35,301 nucleotides of DNA from Glomus cerebriforme (taxonomy: Eukaryota > Glomeromycota > Glomeromycetes > Glomerales > Glomeraceae). The DNA is taken from the NCBI GenBank assembly GCA_003550305.1, contig QKYT01000174.1, positions 111,362 to 146,662 on the forward strand. Reading direction: 5' to 3'. Every line of letters starts with the position of its first letter. Position 1 is the stretch's first letter. The notes below the pieces were generated by a model that was not told the DNA's origin, searched no databases, and saw only the letters and a program-made list of their open reading frames with translations. Shown piece by piece: positions 13,036 to 24,038 of the stretch. A program made the position numbers and the translations under genes.

Positions 13036-13273
13036 CTACTAATTTCATTTTTTTTTTTTGTTTTTTATTTATTAGTTTTTGTCTTTCTTTCTTCTCTAAC
13101 TTCTTTTTTTTTTTTTCCTTTCCATTTAGGTCAGCTCTTTGTTTCTTAGATTTTTCATTTTCATTTTCAGTGAGTTTTTTCATTCTAACTTCTTCTTTTT
13201 CTGCTCTTTAGTATTTCAGTCTTTAGGTGAGTTTTTTCTTTATTTTTTTTTGTTTTCTTGTTTTTGGCAGGAG
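13036..13273 (+). repeat. Pyrimidine-rich tract left of assembly gap
   Basis: Almost pure C/T sequence broken by splice-like boxes: TCTAAC, then a pyrimidine run, then CATTTAG|GTCAG; and TTCTAAC, then pyrimidines, then TCTTTAG|GTGAGT. It runs straight into the gap at 13274. The layout recalls the mini-exon arrays elsewhere in the window but is too interrupted to call units. The long frames through it and the N run are homopolymer artefacts. Confidence 0.6.
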
Positions 13274-13827
13274 NNNNNNNNNNNNNNNNNNNNNNNNNNN
13301 NNNNNNNNNNNNNNNNNNNNNNNNNNNNNNNNNNNNNNNNNNNNNNNNNNNNNNNNNNNNNNNNNNNNNNNNNNNNNNNNNNNNNNNNNNNNNNNNNNNN
13401 NNNNNNNNNNNNNNNNNNNNNNNNNNNNNNNNNNNNNNNNNNNNNNNNNNNNNNNNNNNNNNNNNNNNNNNNNNNNNNNNNNNNNNNNNNNNNNNNNNNN
13501 NNNNNNNNNNNNNNNNNNNNNNNNNNNNNNNNNNNNNNNNNNNNNNNNNNNNNNNNNNNNNNNNNNNNNNNNNNNNNNNNNNNNNNNNNNNNNNNNNNNN
13601 NNNNNNNNNNNNNNNNNNNNNNNNNNNNNNNNNNNNNNNNNNNNNNNNNNNNNNNNNNNNNNNNNNNNNNNNNNNNNNNNNNNNNNNNNNNNNNNNNNNN
13701 NNNNNNNNNNNNNNNNNNNNNNNNNNNNNNNNNNNNNNNNNNNNNNNNNNNNNNNNNNNNNNNNNNNNNNNNNNNNNNNNNNNNNNNNNNNNNNNNNNNN
13801 NNNNNNNNNNNNNNNNNNNNNNNNNNN
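13274..13827. other. Assembly gap (554 N)
   Basis: 554 undetermined bases lie between two pyrimidine-rich, tandemly repeated flanks. The gap probably marks a tandem array the assembler could not close, so its true length is unknown. Confidence 0.99.
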
Positions 13828-13901
13828 TTTTTTCCTTTTTTCCTTTTTCTTCTTTGTTTACTTTTTTTCCTTTTTTCCTTTTTCTTCTTTGTTTACTTTT
13901 T

Positions 13902-13987
<86 letters not shown>

Positions 13988-13998
13988 TTTTTTTTTTC
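13828..13998 (+). repeat. CT-rich direct repeat and long poly-T
   Basis: A unit of about 34 bp (TTTTTTCCTTTTTTCCTTTT, then TCTTCTTTGTTTAC) occurs twice at 13828-13894. An almost uninterrupted T run of more than 75 nt follows to about 13985. Homopolymer length in assemblies is unreliable. Confidence 0.9.
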
Positions 13999-14767
13999 AT
14001 TATTTCCTTTAGGATGCTTTGGCTTGGTTACCTAATAATATAAATGATAAAAAAAGAAAAAAAAAACATTAAAAAAAATGCATATTTACTTTTATTATAT
14101 TAATATATATTGTTATTTTTTATTGTATTTAATTTAATAAATTAAAAATCTTATAAATAAATAAATAATTTCTATAAATAAAAATTTATTATCTGAATCT
14201 ATTTTCTGAAGTTGTTACAAATAAGACATGTAATAGGATATTACAATTAGATTTATTTATAAAAAAATTGCAAAAAAATATTGATTTTTTATAAGAAAAA
14301 ATACCAACCTATTTTTTTTTAGTAACTTTTAAGTTAAGTCAGATATCTAACCTGATATATAATATACAAATCAGATTATCAACTTCATAACCTCCTCTTC
14401 AGATCAGGTTAAGTCAATTACCTGATCTAACCTAACCTATTCAAAGCTCTATTTAGTATCTTTAATTCTAATTATTATAATAATAATAATTATAATATAA
14501 GTACTTTTATCTCATCATATTCTAAACTTTTTAATAATAACTTTACTAATATAAATCTTTCATATTCTGAACCTTTTTTTTTTCAAAAACAAGTTAATCA
14601 TGTTTATTGTATTAGTATTAATAATGATGAATATGGATGATTAAAATTATGTAAACATTTTTTAAAATAAAAATTTTATATAAAATAATACAATAAAAAT
14701 AAAAATTATTAAGTAAATATATTAAATCAATTGTCCTTTATTAATTTTATGTAAAAAAAATTATTTA

Positions 14768-15775
14768 TTAATAATTGATACTATATCTATTTGTAGCAAT
14801 AATTTCAACTCTCTGAGGCATACTATCAATTAATTTTTTATAATATTTAGGAGGAATGTTATCTCATATTGTATATCTTTAATATACTTCTCAAGTATTT
14901 GAATATTAGATAGTAATAAATCATAATGATGCATCATTGCTTTTATTTTTGCCATATATTTTCTTGAATTCAAATCAAGCTTTATATTAGCTATTGAAAT
15001 ATTACAATTTTAGTATTTTCACAAGTAGCCATAATAACTTTTAAATAATGTAGTGAAGTATTATCTTTTTGAAAAATTTTATTACTACTTGAAAAACACT
15101 AGGTACAACATAATCATAAATAATTTTAGTATGAGTTTGACTTGTAACTAAACTTTTTAATGAAATAATTGGTCCAAGTCTATGCTAAGAAAAATAACTT
15201 CAAAACATTCTACTAGGGCTATATTTTATAGTAACTGCAATACAATTAGGATTCAATTTTTCTACCATATTCTTCTTTGATGACCTTGCTGAAATTATGT
15301 AAAAATGCTTTCATTTGAAAAAAATGCTCTTCTTTATTTTTTTGTTGTTCAATTTCTGTATGCAAGAGCCTATTTAAAATAAATCTGACAATATGATTCT
15401 ATCATTGCAAATTTGCAATAAGAAATACAAGTACTAAATTTAACTTTTTTAAGGTTATGATATATGGTAATTGCAGAAATAAGTTATCTTTTACAAACTG
15501 TCCAAACAGTTGTAAGTTTTTTTGAGTAAAATCAATGATTTTTACCATTTTTTTGAATGAAAGCTTTGAATTCTTATCATGCTGGTAAATTAAGAAGTGA
15601 TGAATAACCTGATCTTTTTGTTAATATAAAAAAACCAGTTTTATAAAAATATTTAAGTACATTATAAATGGCAGTTTTACTATATTTTAATTATTCTGCA
15701 ATTATATATATGATCTAATTGTTTACAATTATAGCCATAAATAATTGCATATCGAGTTTTTGGAATGAATGACTT
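14768..15775 (-). pseudogene. Decayed Tc1/mariner-type transposase
   Basis: Read on the minus strand, the fragments fall in the correct order for a Tc1/mariner transposase but in different frames, with stops. Near 15750-15590 is an N-terminal helix-turn-helix: RYAIIYGY, then SKTAIYNVLKYFYKTG and LTKRSGYSSLL. Near 15400-15050 are interrupted catalytic-core pieces (EEHFFQMKAFLHNFSKV, SCIAVTIKYSPSRMF, HRLGPIISLKSLV). The C-terminus at about 14860-14768 reads NIPPKYYKKLIDSMPQR and ends at a stop. The usual ending of this family is a PPxY..LidSMpRR motif. No intact catalytic triad can be read and terminal repeats were not identified. It should be inactive. Confidence 0.75.
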
Positions 15776-15799
15776 TATATTTGATAGGTAAATGCTAAA

Positions 15800-16900
15800 A
15801 AAAAATATTAAAATAATTTTTATTATGATCTAAAAGTTAAATGATATAATATTTACATGATATTATTATGTATTGATCAGCCTAATTTTAGCAAAATATA
15901 TAATTTTGATCATTCTCTGTACATTATATAAATTACAAATATATACTCTAAAAAAAATGTAACTTATCATGTAAAACTAAAAACAGATTTGTAAAAGTAA
16001 GATGTAATCTTTAATGCAAACTAATCCTTATACTTTATTTAGTATTTTTTCTAATCTAGTATCATATGATTTATACTAATAGGATTAACAACTATAGAAT
16101 TATCTAAGTTAACTACTTGAGCATCTATTACTATATTATTTATACTACAATTAATTTTACCATTATTTTTATTCATGATGATCTTATTAATACAAACATC
16201 ACTACTATTCTTTTTATTCTTAGTAAATTCCATAAAATCAAAACATCCTCACTATACATACAAGTAATCTTGTATTAAGCTTTTTAAAAAAATGGGTAAC
16301 CTTTATTATTCCATATTTTAAATCTTTAATATAAACTATTTACCATTATCTTTAGAAAATTCTGAGTCATCTTCTATATTACTTGTATTACTATTTATAT
16401 CATCTTTTAATTTCAGATGATAATTTTACAGATATAGATTTTTTATTATCTTTAGAAATAATAGTAATTATTAATACTAAGGAAACGGAAACTGTTAATA
16501 AGTCTAAAGCATAAAATCATTAATTAAAAAAATTGCACTATATATTGTGATTTGATTCAACTTTAAGAGTACAAATTAAAACTAAAATTACAAAATAAAT
16601 CAACTACAACCTTTATTATAATTTACAAATAATTTTATTGGCCAATTTTTTTATTTATTTTATTTATCACAATCATTTCTTTAATAACAAATTATACATG
16701 CTTTTATTATATATAAAATAAAAAATATAAAGGACAGAGATGAAAACAGAAATAAAAATAAAAGTTCATGATAACTTCTCACCTATAATTATCTTTCAAG
16801 ATAAGATTTTTAGGTTTTTATAAAATTAAAGGAAAAAAGAAATATTAGTGAATTATAGTTATGTTTCTTAAAACTCATTTTAAAAATCCTAACTCATCCA
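15800..16900. other. AT-rich transposon debris, no gene
   Basis: No complete gene is visible. A 60-aa minus-strand frame at 16051-16233, rich in Asn and Ile, resembles nothing I recognise and may be a chance frame or a remnant. Short palindromic and A/T runs only. Confidence 0.4.
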
Positions 16901-16904
16901 AATC

Positions 16905-17010
16905 CTCAAGGCCATTCCCAAAAATGACCAGATTCAGATTGATTTATTTATACTACCAAATTGATCAGATGGTTTAACGAATATCTGATCAATCCGATTA
17001 TCTATCAACT
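16905..17010. repeat. GATCAGA-rich flank of array A
   Basis: The segment contains repeated ATTGATCAGATGG, ATCTGATCAATCCG and CCAGATTCAGATTG words immediately left of mini-exon array A. Very similar GATCAGATT/ATCTGGTCAATCTG words bracket array B (31300-31480 and 32400-32590). This suggests the arrays belong to related repeat elements. Confidence 0.6.
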
Positions 17011-17019
17011 AAAGAAAAA

Positions 17020-18115
17020 ATACAAAAAGGAACATTAATGACGTTCTAAAAATAAAAAAAAAGAAACTTATAACAAATATACCTCCCAAGTCCCAACTTA
17101 TTTTTATGATCCAAGCTGAAGTTCAGGTTCAGAAAGGCTTCCCTTAAAGAAAAAATGTAAATGAAACATTAATGACGTTCCAAAGACAAAGAAAAAGAAA
17201 AATTCAAAAAACACAACTCCCAATTTACCTTCATAATCCAAGTTAAAGTTCAGGTCCAGAAAGGCTTCCTCTAAAGAAAAAATGTAAAAAGGAACGTTAA
17301 TGACATTCCAAAGATAAAGAAAAAGAAAAATCTGAAAAACACACCTTCCAACTTACCTTTATGATCCAAATTGAAGTCCAAGTTCAGGAAGACATCCCCT
17401 AAAGAAAAAATACAAAAAGGAACGTTAATAATATTCTAAAGACAAAAAAAATCTAAAAAAATCCTAAAGTCTCCATTTTCAACTTACCTAAGCTGAAATC
17501 CAGGTCCAGAAAGGTATTTCTTAAAGAAAAAAAGTAAAAGGAATATTAACTTACCTTCAAACCAAAATTCAGTTCCCTATAGAAACAAAGCAAAAGAAAT
17601 GTTAATAACATTCCAAAGACAAAAATAAACCAAAAATAAACCAAAAAATCTCTAATTTCAACTTATCTTTCATAATCCAAGCTGAAATTCAGGTCCAGAA
17701 AGGTATTTCCTAAAGAAAAGAAGTAAAAGGAACGTTAGTGACATTCCAAAGATAAAAAAAAAAAAAAAAAAACAAATGCCCTCCTCTTAACTTACCTTTA
17801 AGCCAAAATTCAGTTCCAAAAAAATGTCCTCTAGAAATAAAGTAAAAGGAACATTAGTAACATTCTAATGATAAAAAAAAACAAAAAAATAAATTAACCA
17901 ATCTCTACTTCCAATTTACTTTTATAGTCTAAACTGAAATCCAGTCCAGAAAGGTGTCTTCTAAAGAAAAAAAAGTAAAAAAGTATTAGTAACATTCCAA
18001 TGACAAAAAAAAAAATGAAAATTTCCTCCTAACTTATTTTTAAGCTGAAATTCAGTTCCAGAAAGGTGTCTCCTATAGAAATAAAATAAAAGGAATATTA
18101 GTAACGTTCCCTCAA
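17020..18115 (-). repeat. Tandem array A: about nine mini-exon-like units
   Basis: Units of about 112-131 bp (one short, 67 bp). Read on the minus strand, each has a palindrome such as GGAACGTTAATGACGTTCC, a T-rich tract with TTTCTTTAG, an exon-like block, then GTAAAT/GTAAGT. Blocks (plus coordinates): 17102-17142, 17229-17270, 17357-17398, 17488-17519, 17555-17576, 17667-17709, 17796-17830, 17920-17960 and about 18040-18071. Two intact blocks are exactly 42 nt and others are 41-43. The common frame is open in the best copies (EAFLDLNFNLDYE, DVFLNLDFNLDHK). Acceptors are AG in all nine. Donors are lost in units 1, 6 and 9 by single changes. Confidence 0.8.
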
Positions 18116-18119
18116 AATT

Positions 18120-19215
18120 GTTCCTTACAAAATTAAAAAAAAGAAACGTTAGTGTATTATACTAATGTTTCTTTAAACTATTTTAAAAATCCTAACTCAC
18201 CCAAATTCCTAAGATCATTCCTTACAAAATTAAAAAAATTTCCTAAAAAAAAATAAATAAAATTAATGCATAATTCTAAAAATATAAGTTCACGTGTATT
18301 AATGACAGATCGGGTGCAAGTGGGTAGATAATGATGAAATGGTATAACCATAGCCTGTACATAGATAGTCCTATGTTACGCTTCAGATTAAATAATCTTA
18401 CTATAGAAGATTCTTTTGATGATTAGTTATTAGTTAATATATTCATATATTAATATTAAAATCTAAATAATCTAATTATTATTATATAAGTCATTTTATT
18501 GTTCAATATTCATTAAGTGGTAATTATGAATCTTGAAAATAATAGATCAAAAATTATATCATTTGCATAGTATTATCAAAACTAATTGTAAATAGCATAT
18601 TAACTTTATAGCATATCATTAGATATCAATGTTTTAATAGTGAAATGATATAAAACCTAAAGTTTTTTTCAGATTGTTAGGTTGCACCAATTACACAAGT
18701 GAAGATACTTAAAAAAAGTATCTAAAACATATATTTTATAAGTAAAATGTTTATAATACAATTTATAAATTGTGTCAAAATAATAGGAATGAGAATAAAA
18801 TCTGATTTAGTGTTATTTCTTTTGAAAAAATAATTTATAATTCATATTAAAGGTTTTTATTAAACATTTTAGCAATAAATATCACTTATTAGATATTTTT
18901 TGAGTATTAGAGAGCTGCAGCAAATGGAAGCATTATGACTTTACAAAGATTAAGTGATAATACTTATAAGACTAATAAATATAATATATATTTAAATGTA
19001 TTAATGGTAAAGGACAACTATGGATGATTTTAAAATATAGTAAATGTACTTGTAGAAGATGAATTATCTTCAACATACTGTATGTATGGATTTTATAATA
19101 TTTGGTAAAGACAATTAATAATATAATTCCAAAATTAATTTGGATTGATTCTAAATCTAGTCTTATTAATACTATTTTTTAAGTTTTTCTAACTACTCTA
19201 TATTTTTATTGTCTT
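18120..19215. other. AT-rich spacer, possible transposase remnants
   Basis: No intact gene. The stretch from about 18890 to 19190 (GAGAGCTGCAGCAAATGGAA onward) has slightly higher complexity than its surroundings. It could be the N-terminal side of the MULE-like element whose C-terminal part is seen at 19641-19806, but I could not read a convincing frame. Confidence 0.35.
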
Positions 19216-19217
19216 TA

Positions 19218-19470
19218 TTAAGGTTGCCTGCTGAAACTAGAAGGTTTAGGCAAGTTTACAAAATGCCAAAAAGCAAAACTTTGCCAAAACTATATTAAAG
19301 TCATTAAAAAGTTGGTAAAATTCTGCCGAAAAGTAAAATCTACCGAAATCTATTATGAATATTGAAACTATTGAAACTTTGCTAAAACTATAATAAAGCT
19401 ATAATAAAATCTTGCTAAAATTAATTATAAGATTTTGAGGAGGTTTAAGCAGATAACTATAGTTTTTATC
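19218..19470 (+). repeat. Dispersed repeat copy 2
   Basis: Same family and orientation as 11490-11740. Block order: GAAACTAGAAGGTTTAGGCA, AACTATATTAAAGTCATTA, AAAAAGTTGGTAAAA, AAAACTATAATAAAGCTATA, ATTATAAGATTTTGAGGAGG, then TTTAAGCAGATAACTATAG. It lies directly upstream of the MULE-like fragment. Confidence 0.7.
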
Positions 19471-19640
19471 ATATCTGGCAAAATATAATAAAGAATCTTA
19501 AAGGAAAGTTAAATTTAAGATTTCATTTATTTAGTAAAGTATTTTATTCATATAAAAATACATTAAGTATTGAATTATTTGAATAATGTTAAACATTTAT
19601 AATAAATGAATTTTTAGAATATAAACATTATATATTTAGA

Positions 19641-19806
19641 GCATTATATAATAATCAAATTAATTAGGCTAAGGTTTATATATCATTTTAGTTTAATAGT
19701 GATATTCAAAGTATTCAAAATGTTAAATTATTTAATGGTATTATTAAAAGATCTTTAAATTCAGCAAGTACTCTTTGCAATATTGCAAAAGCAATTAATA
19801 AAAAAT
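19641..19806 (+). pseudogene. MULE-like transposase fragment
   Basis: One frame reads ALYNNQIN*AKVYISF*FN and then DIQSIQNVKLFNGIIKRSLN followed by SASTLCNIAKAINKK. The order matches the conserved segment of Mutator-like transposases around Q..ES.N..I...l.s.StL..., just upstream of the zinc-binding domain. The two in-frame stops are both TAG. A WAK-type Trp changed to stop would explain the first. The surroundings are too decayed to delimit the element. Inactive. Confidence 0.6.
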
Positions 19807-19809
19807 ATT

Positions 19810-21511
19810 AAAAAGATATCAAATATTATTATTAATTAATAGATTTTAAAATAAAATATATACCAATTAGACTTCTACATATTCATTTTAATTTTTTTCA
19901 AGTGTTGATAAGATTATTGTAAAATTTTTAATGCCTCTTATATTATCTTTACAATAATTTTAAATTTTATAATCCTTTACTTATAAAGGATAGCTAATAT
20001 CATATTTATCTAAAGTATATTAAATTATGGATTTTGAAATTTATCGCCATGGCGATGCATCACTATTACTTTTTTCTTAAATTATATATTAAAATAATCT
20101 AATAATAAAAATAGAGTTTAATATAGATTTTTATTATAGGATAAAAGATATAGTTGATAAATCACAAATAATATTTTTTTTTTTAAAGACAAGTTGAATA
20201 AATAGTTTATTGAATAATAAAGCATTACAAAAAAGACATCACTCAGTTTTAACTAATCAAATATAAGCCCTCTTTACCCACATTAAAGGCAGAAATGCCC
20301 AACTTATCACACTTACATATTATAGGTTCTTAGAGTGAGGCTACATTTCTGAGATTCCTTAGATAAGACATATTCTGATTCTTCTCTATACTCCAGTGCC
20401 AGGAACTATAAATAGTCTTTTAGAAACTATAGTTATTTTATATATAGTTAAATAATAATTTATTATATATTAGTCAATCAAATTTAATTTTGCATAAAAA
20501 AATAAAAAAAATCTGATCATAGTAAAATAAAAGTAGAAAAGAGAAAAAAATATAGTATGATTATTATAATAACTAATAGTAAAATAAACAAATAACATAT
20601 AATATAAAGTGTAATAACATCACATATATGGTGAATAAATTTTTTCTTGATGTATTTTTATACATTAAATAATTCTGAATTCTTATAAATAATAAATAAA
20701 TTTTCAATTCTAATATTTTTATACATAGTTAACTCTATAGAAAAAAAAATTAATTTCTTTAGTATTTTCAAAAAAATGAGCTATTACATGAGTTATCATG
20801 TATAGTATTTATTTAGATTTTTAGTATTGAATAATATTTTGGATCTTTAACTAAGAAAATTGCCTTCTGTATTAGTTCAGTGAACTAACAATTAATTTTG
20901 AACTAATTAGAATCAATCAGTATTTTTTTATTATTAAATTTTTTTATATGATTTAGTTGACAGCAGTGTGATGTACAAATGCTGATTCATTTATCATGAT
21001 AAAATAAAAAAAAAAATAAGAAATTCAGTTTAAAAAAAAAAATAAAAAAATAGACCTATGATTAATATGGATATTAATTATGGTTATATTTTTGGCATCA
21101 TTAAACAGTTGAACACCTCACAATTAACAAATTCTCGTGTTGTATAGGCATACAAGACAGGAAGCTTTTCCTGCCGCTTTGTATCACCAAAAAAAAAGGA
21201 TCACACTTCATTCGGCAATTCCATCACGGGGGGGCTTTTTTAAACTAGTACCACCGATATCCGCCAATCTATTTAAAAACTTCTACATTACGTAATTTTT
21301 TTTTTGTTGCTGTAAAAATAATTTAATTAAGTAAATTGATTATTGATACATAATTATTGATTATTTCTAACAATAAGCAATAAGTGGGATAAATATATTT
21401 TGACTGTATTTATATTCAAGAGAAATTAAACAATCATAATTAAAGGATTTAACGAAGTTATAACGTCGAAACAAAATATTCTAAAATTGTTTGACATAGA
21501 ACTACATTGGA
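19810..21511. other. AT-rich spacer and PNS1 3' flank
   Basis: No gene recognised. Notable words are the palindrome CGCCATGGCG at about 20044, a more GC-balanced stretch at 20180-20410 without an open frame, and an AGGAAGCTTTTCCT inverted repeat near 21160. The last 150 bp should contain the PNS1 3' UTR. Confidence 0.4.
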
Positions 21512-23541
21512 TTACATTCCTTGAACAACTCGGGGCCATTCACGTCTGATTCTTTCAAACAGTTGTGGTTTAGTACGTTTTAATGCATTAGGATCTTCGG
21601 CCAAAGCAACGAATGTAGTTGTAACACCAGAATCAATAACATCGGTTATAACAACCTAAAAATAATTTGAAAGAATTAATAAAATAATCAAAAATAAAAC
21701 AAATAAAACAAAGACAGATTGATAGTTACCGTCATCATAAAACCCAAGAAAAAGGAAATGATAACAAGGATAAAAATCGTAGTTCCATCTGTTATCTTTA
21801 AAAATAGATGTATATAACCAAAACCAAATAATGCACAAAGAGCACCTATAAATATAGCCCCCATTGCAAGTACATTTCCAATAAGATTATCATTGATAAT
21901 GGCTTCAACACCACGATCCTTGATCAATCTCCAAGTATCTTTTGCTGACTCACAGTATGATTTGCCATAAATTGCGACTATATTATCGACAAACAGTATT
22001 AGAGATCGTGAATAAAAAAATAAAAGTAGAAAATTAAACCAAAATTTCAAATATATATTACCTTGAACATAAGCATAATGATTGAAATATTGTACAAGAG
22101 ATTCAATCCAGGATAATAAACATTCCAAACAAGCAGCAATAAATCCACATACACCATCATCACCGCGTGCAAAGCTTCGAAGGATAAACCTCGTAGTATT
22201 AAGAATGGCAATAATTAAGCTACCATAACAAATACTACCAATTGAGGTAGTACAAGCACGCTTTAGAGAGCTTAAGGTTGGAACGGAACCAGTACCCTGA
22301 GGGGTACCTTCAAGGAAATAGAAAGTGGCAAAAACTCCAGCATCGGTAACGTGAATAATGGTCTTTATAACTTGACTTGTCCAATAGAAACTGAAAACTA
22401 AATATAATAAGACGTATATAGTTGGTTGGCTACAACTTAATGAAGTTCCTCCTTTAGTATCCGGTACTTCTTCACAAAATTTATCTTTCCTATAAAATTC
22501 AATAATAATAATGATTTAAGCACATAATAATATGATATAATAATATAATAGCATACTTAAAGGTAAACTTACGCTCCAATTAAAGTCACTATCCACCAAA
22601 TTGACCACCCTACTTGAACTATTAAACCTACAAATCCCATTATTATAGTGCCATAATATTTTTTTGTGAGAGTAGTTATAGTTTCTAACAAAATCGCTGC
22701 AAATGGGATTCTATCACGCCATGTGAATGCACAAATCAAATAAAAGATTCCAAAAATTGCCAAAAAAATTGCCTAGAATAAATAATAATAACAATTGTAA
22801 TAATAAAGTTAGAATTAAGTATTAGAAAAATTTCACTCAAAAAAATTATAATTACCGATATGTATTGTTTAAATAAAGCAAATGCAGCAGCAGCAGCAAA
22901 ATAAAAAGCAATTGAAAGATATAAAGTAATTCTTATAAGAGGCTTTGGGAATCTTTGCATTAAAAGCATATAGAGTAAACTTATGACAAATCCAAAAATT
23001 CCTACAACCACAAGCAATGCTATGAGGCTAGCAGAATCTAATTTAATCTCAATATTGGGAGTACCATCAGGATTATTGGGATCATTGGGATTATTTGGAC
23101 TTGTATTATTTTGATTCTTCTTATTCATCAATTCCTTTATTCCAATATAACTTAATACAATAAATCCAATAAAATGAATTATGAATAATATAACTGCCCA
23201 TAAATCTATTAGATAAAATAAATGAGAAAATTTTATGAATTCTCTTCGACTCTGAAATATTTTCCAAAATGAAAACTGTTAACAAGTGATAATGAGTTGA
23301 ATAGGATACCTTGAAATTTTGGTTTTCGATTCCATTTTTCTGCTACGGTACTATGTACTTGACCATATTCGGGTTCTCGACCATAATTGCTATAATTATG
23401 TTCATAAGTTGGAGGTTGATTATATTGACCACTTGGAGCAGGAGAGTATGTACCTGCAGTTTGTGGTGGAGGGTAGTACTGTGGTTGTTGAGGTGGGTAA
23501 TATTGTTGAGGAGGAGGAGGATATGGTGGTGGATAACTCAT
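21512..23541 (-). CDS. PNS1 / choline-transporter-like (SLC44, CTL) protein
   Basis: Polytopic plasma-membrane protein of the CTL/SLC44 family; yeast Pns1 is its best-known fungal relative, and transport of choline is not proven for fungal members. Six exons, all GT-AG and in phase: 23541-23310, 23205-22856, 22772-22573, 22489-22062, 21977-21730, 21655-21512 (533 aa). Residues 1-75 form a cytosolic Pro/Tyr/Gln tail (MSYPPPYPPPPQQYYPPQQ). DLWAVILFIIHFIGF (from residue 78) is the first membrane helix, followed by an Asn/Pro loop and about nine more hydrophobic helices. Family hallmarks include YAYVQVAIYGKSYCESAKD and, at the C-terminus, FVALAEDP and PRVVQGM. It is transcribed in the same direction as HD1-like, 500 bp away. 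Identification is secure; the substrate is not. Confidence 0.93.
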
Positions 23542-24038
23542 TGCTGCTTATAACAACCGATGAGTATAGTTTCCTTCTTGTATTAAAAGTATATACAATA
23601 CAGTGGATTAAATTTTATACAAGTCAAAAATAAACAGCGCAAACTTTTATAAGTAAATTCTGAAGCTCGGGTGACAGGAAAAAATGTTTTTTTAAAAAAA
23701 ATTTGAGTTTGAGGCTTTGAAACTTGTCCAAATACTGGTAACAAAAAAGGAAAAATTATTATAATATAAATAAAAACAATTTAATGTGAAACGAATTCAA
23801 TGTTGGCTAAGAATTCTTGCCAAGAACAATTAGTTTAGTCAAGTTATTAAATGATTTAGCTTAAAATAGCTTTAATAATGAAATTACATCTAATTTTAGT
23901 AATTTTAGTGTCAGTCAAATTAAATGCGCAGCAAATTACTTAATTTTATTGAAAAAAAATAATTATGTACAAATTTGGGGATAAAATACATTTTGAAAAT
24001 AATTATACAAATATATATACAATATAGAAGAAACTAGG
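23542..24038. other. PNS1 promoter region / HD1-like 3' flank
   Basis: About 500 bp, AT-rich, with no ORF of its own. It should hold the PNS1 promoter next to 23541 and the HD1-like terminator near 24038. No specific element was recognised. Confidence 0.45.

Larger units (their letters stand above)
11350..14463. mobile_element. Possible 3.1-kb element with imperfect inverted ends
   Basis: The left end (11350-11470) and the reverse complement of the right end (14340-14463) share, in the same order, an ATACTAA box, AGCTyTGAAT, a CCTAAT/GGTTAG stretch, AGATCAGGT and TAACCTGA. That makes imperfect inverted termini of about 110 bp. The interior is AT-rich without an intact gene and contains a polypyrimidine tract with an assembly gap. 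It could be a decayed non-autonomous DNA transposon. Two unrelated repeats that share a GATCAGGT-rich motif are an alternative explanation. Confidence 0.5.

Noticed and set aside
13139..14043. Three long overlapping plus-strand frames of 261-298 codons
   Set aside because: They consist of poly-Phe homopolymer and the N gap; no real coding signal.
16051..16233. 60-aa Asn/Ile-rich minus-strand frame
   Set aside because: Too short and low in complexity; such frames arise by chance at this base composition.
23311..23633. Two plus-strand frames over the PNS1 start
   Set aside because: Antisense shadows of the Pro/Tyr/Gln-rich first exon of PNS1.
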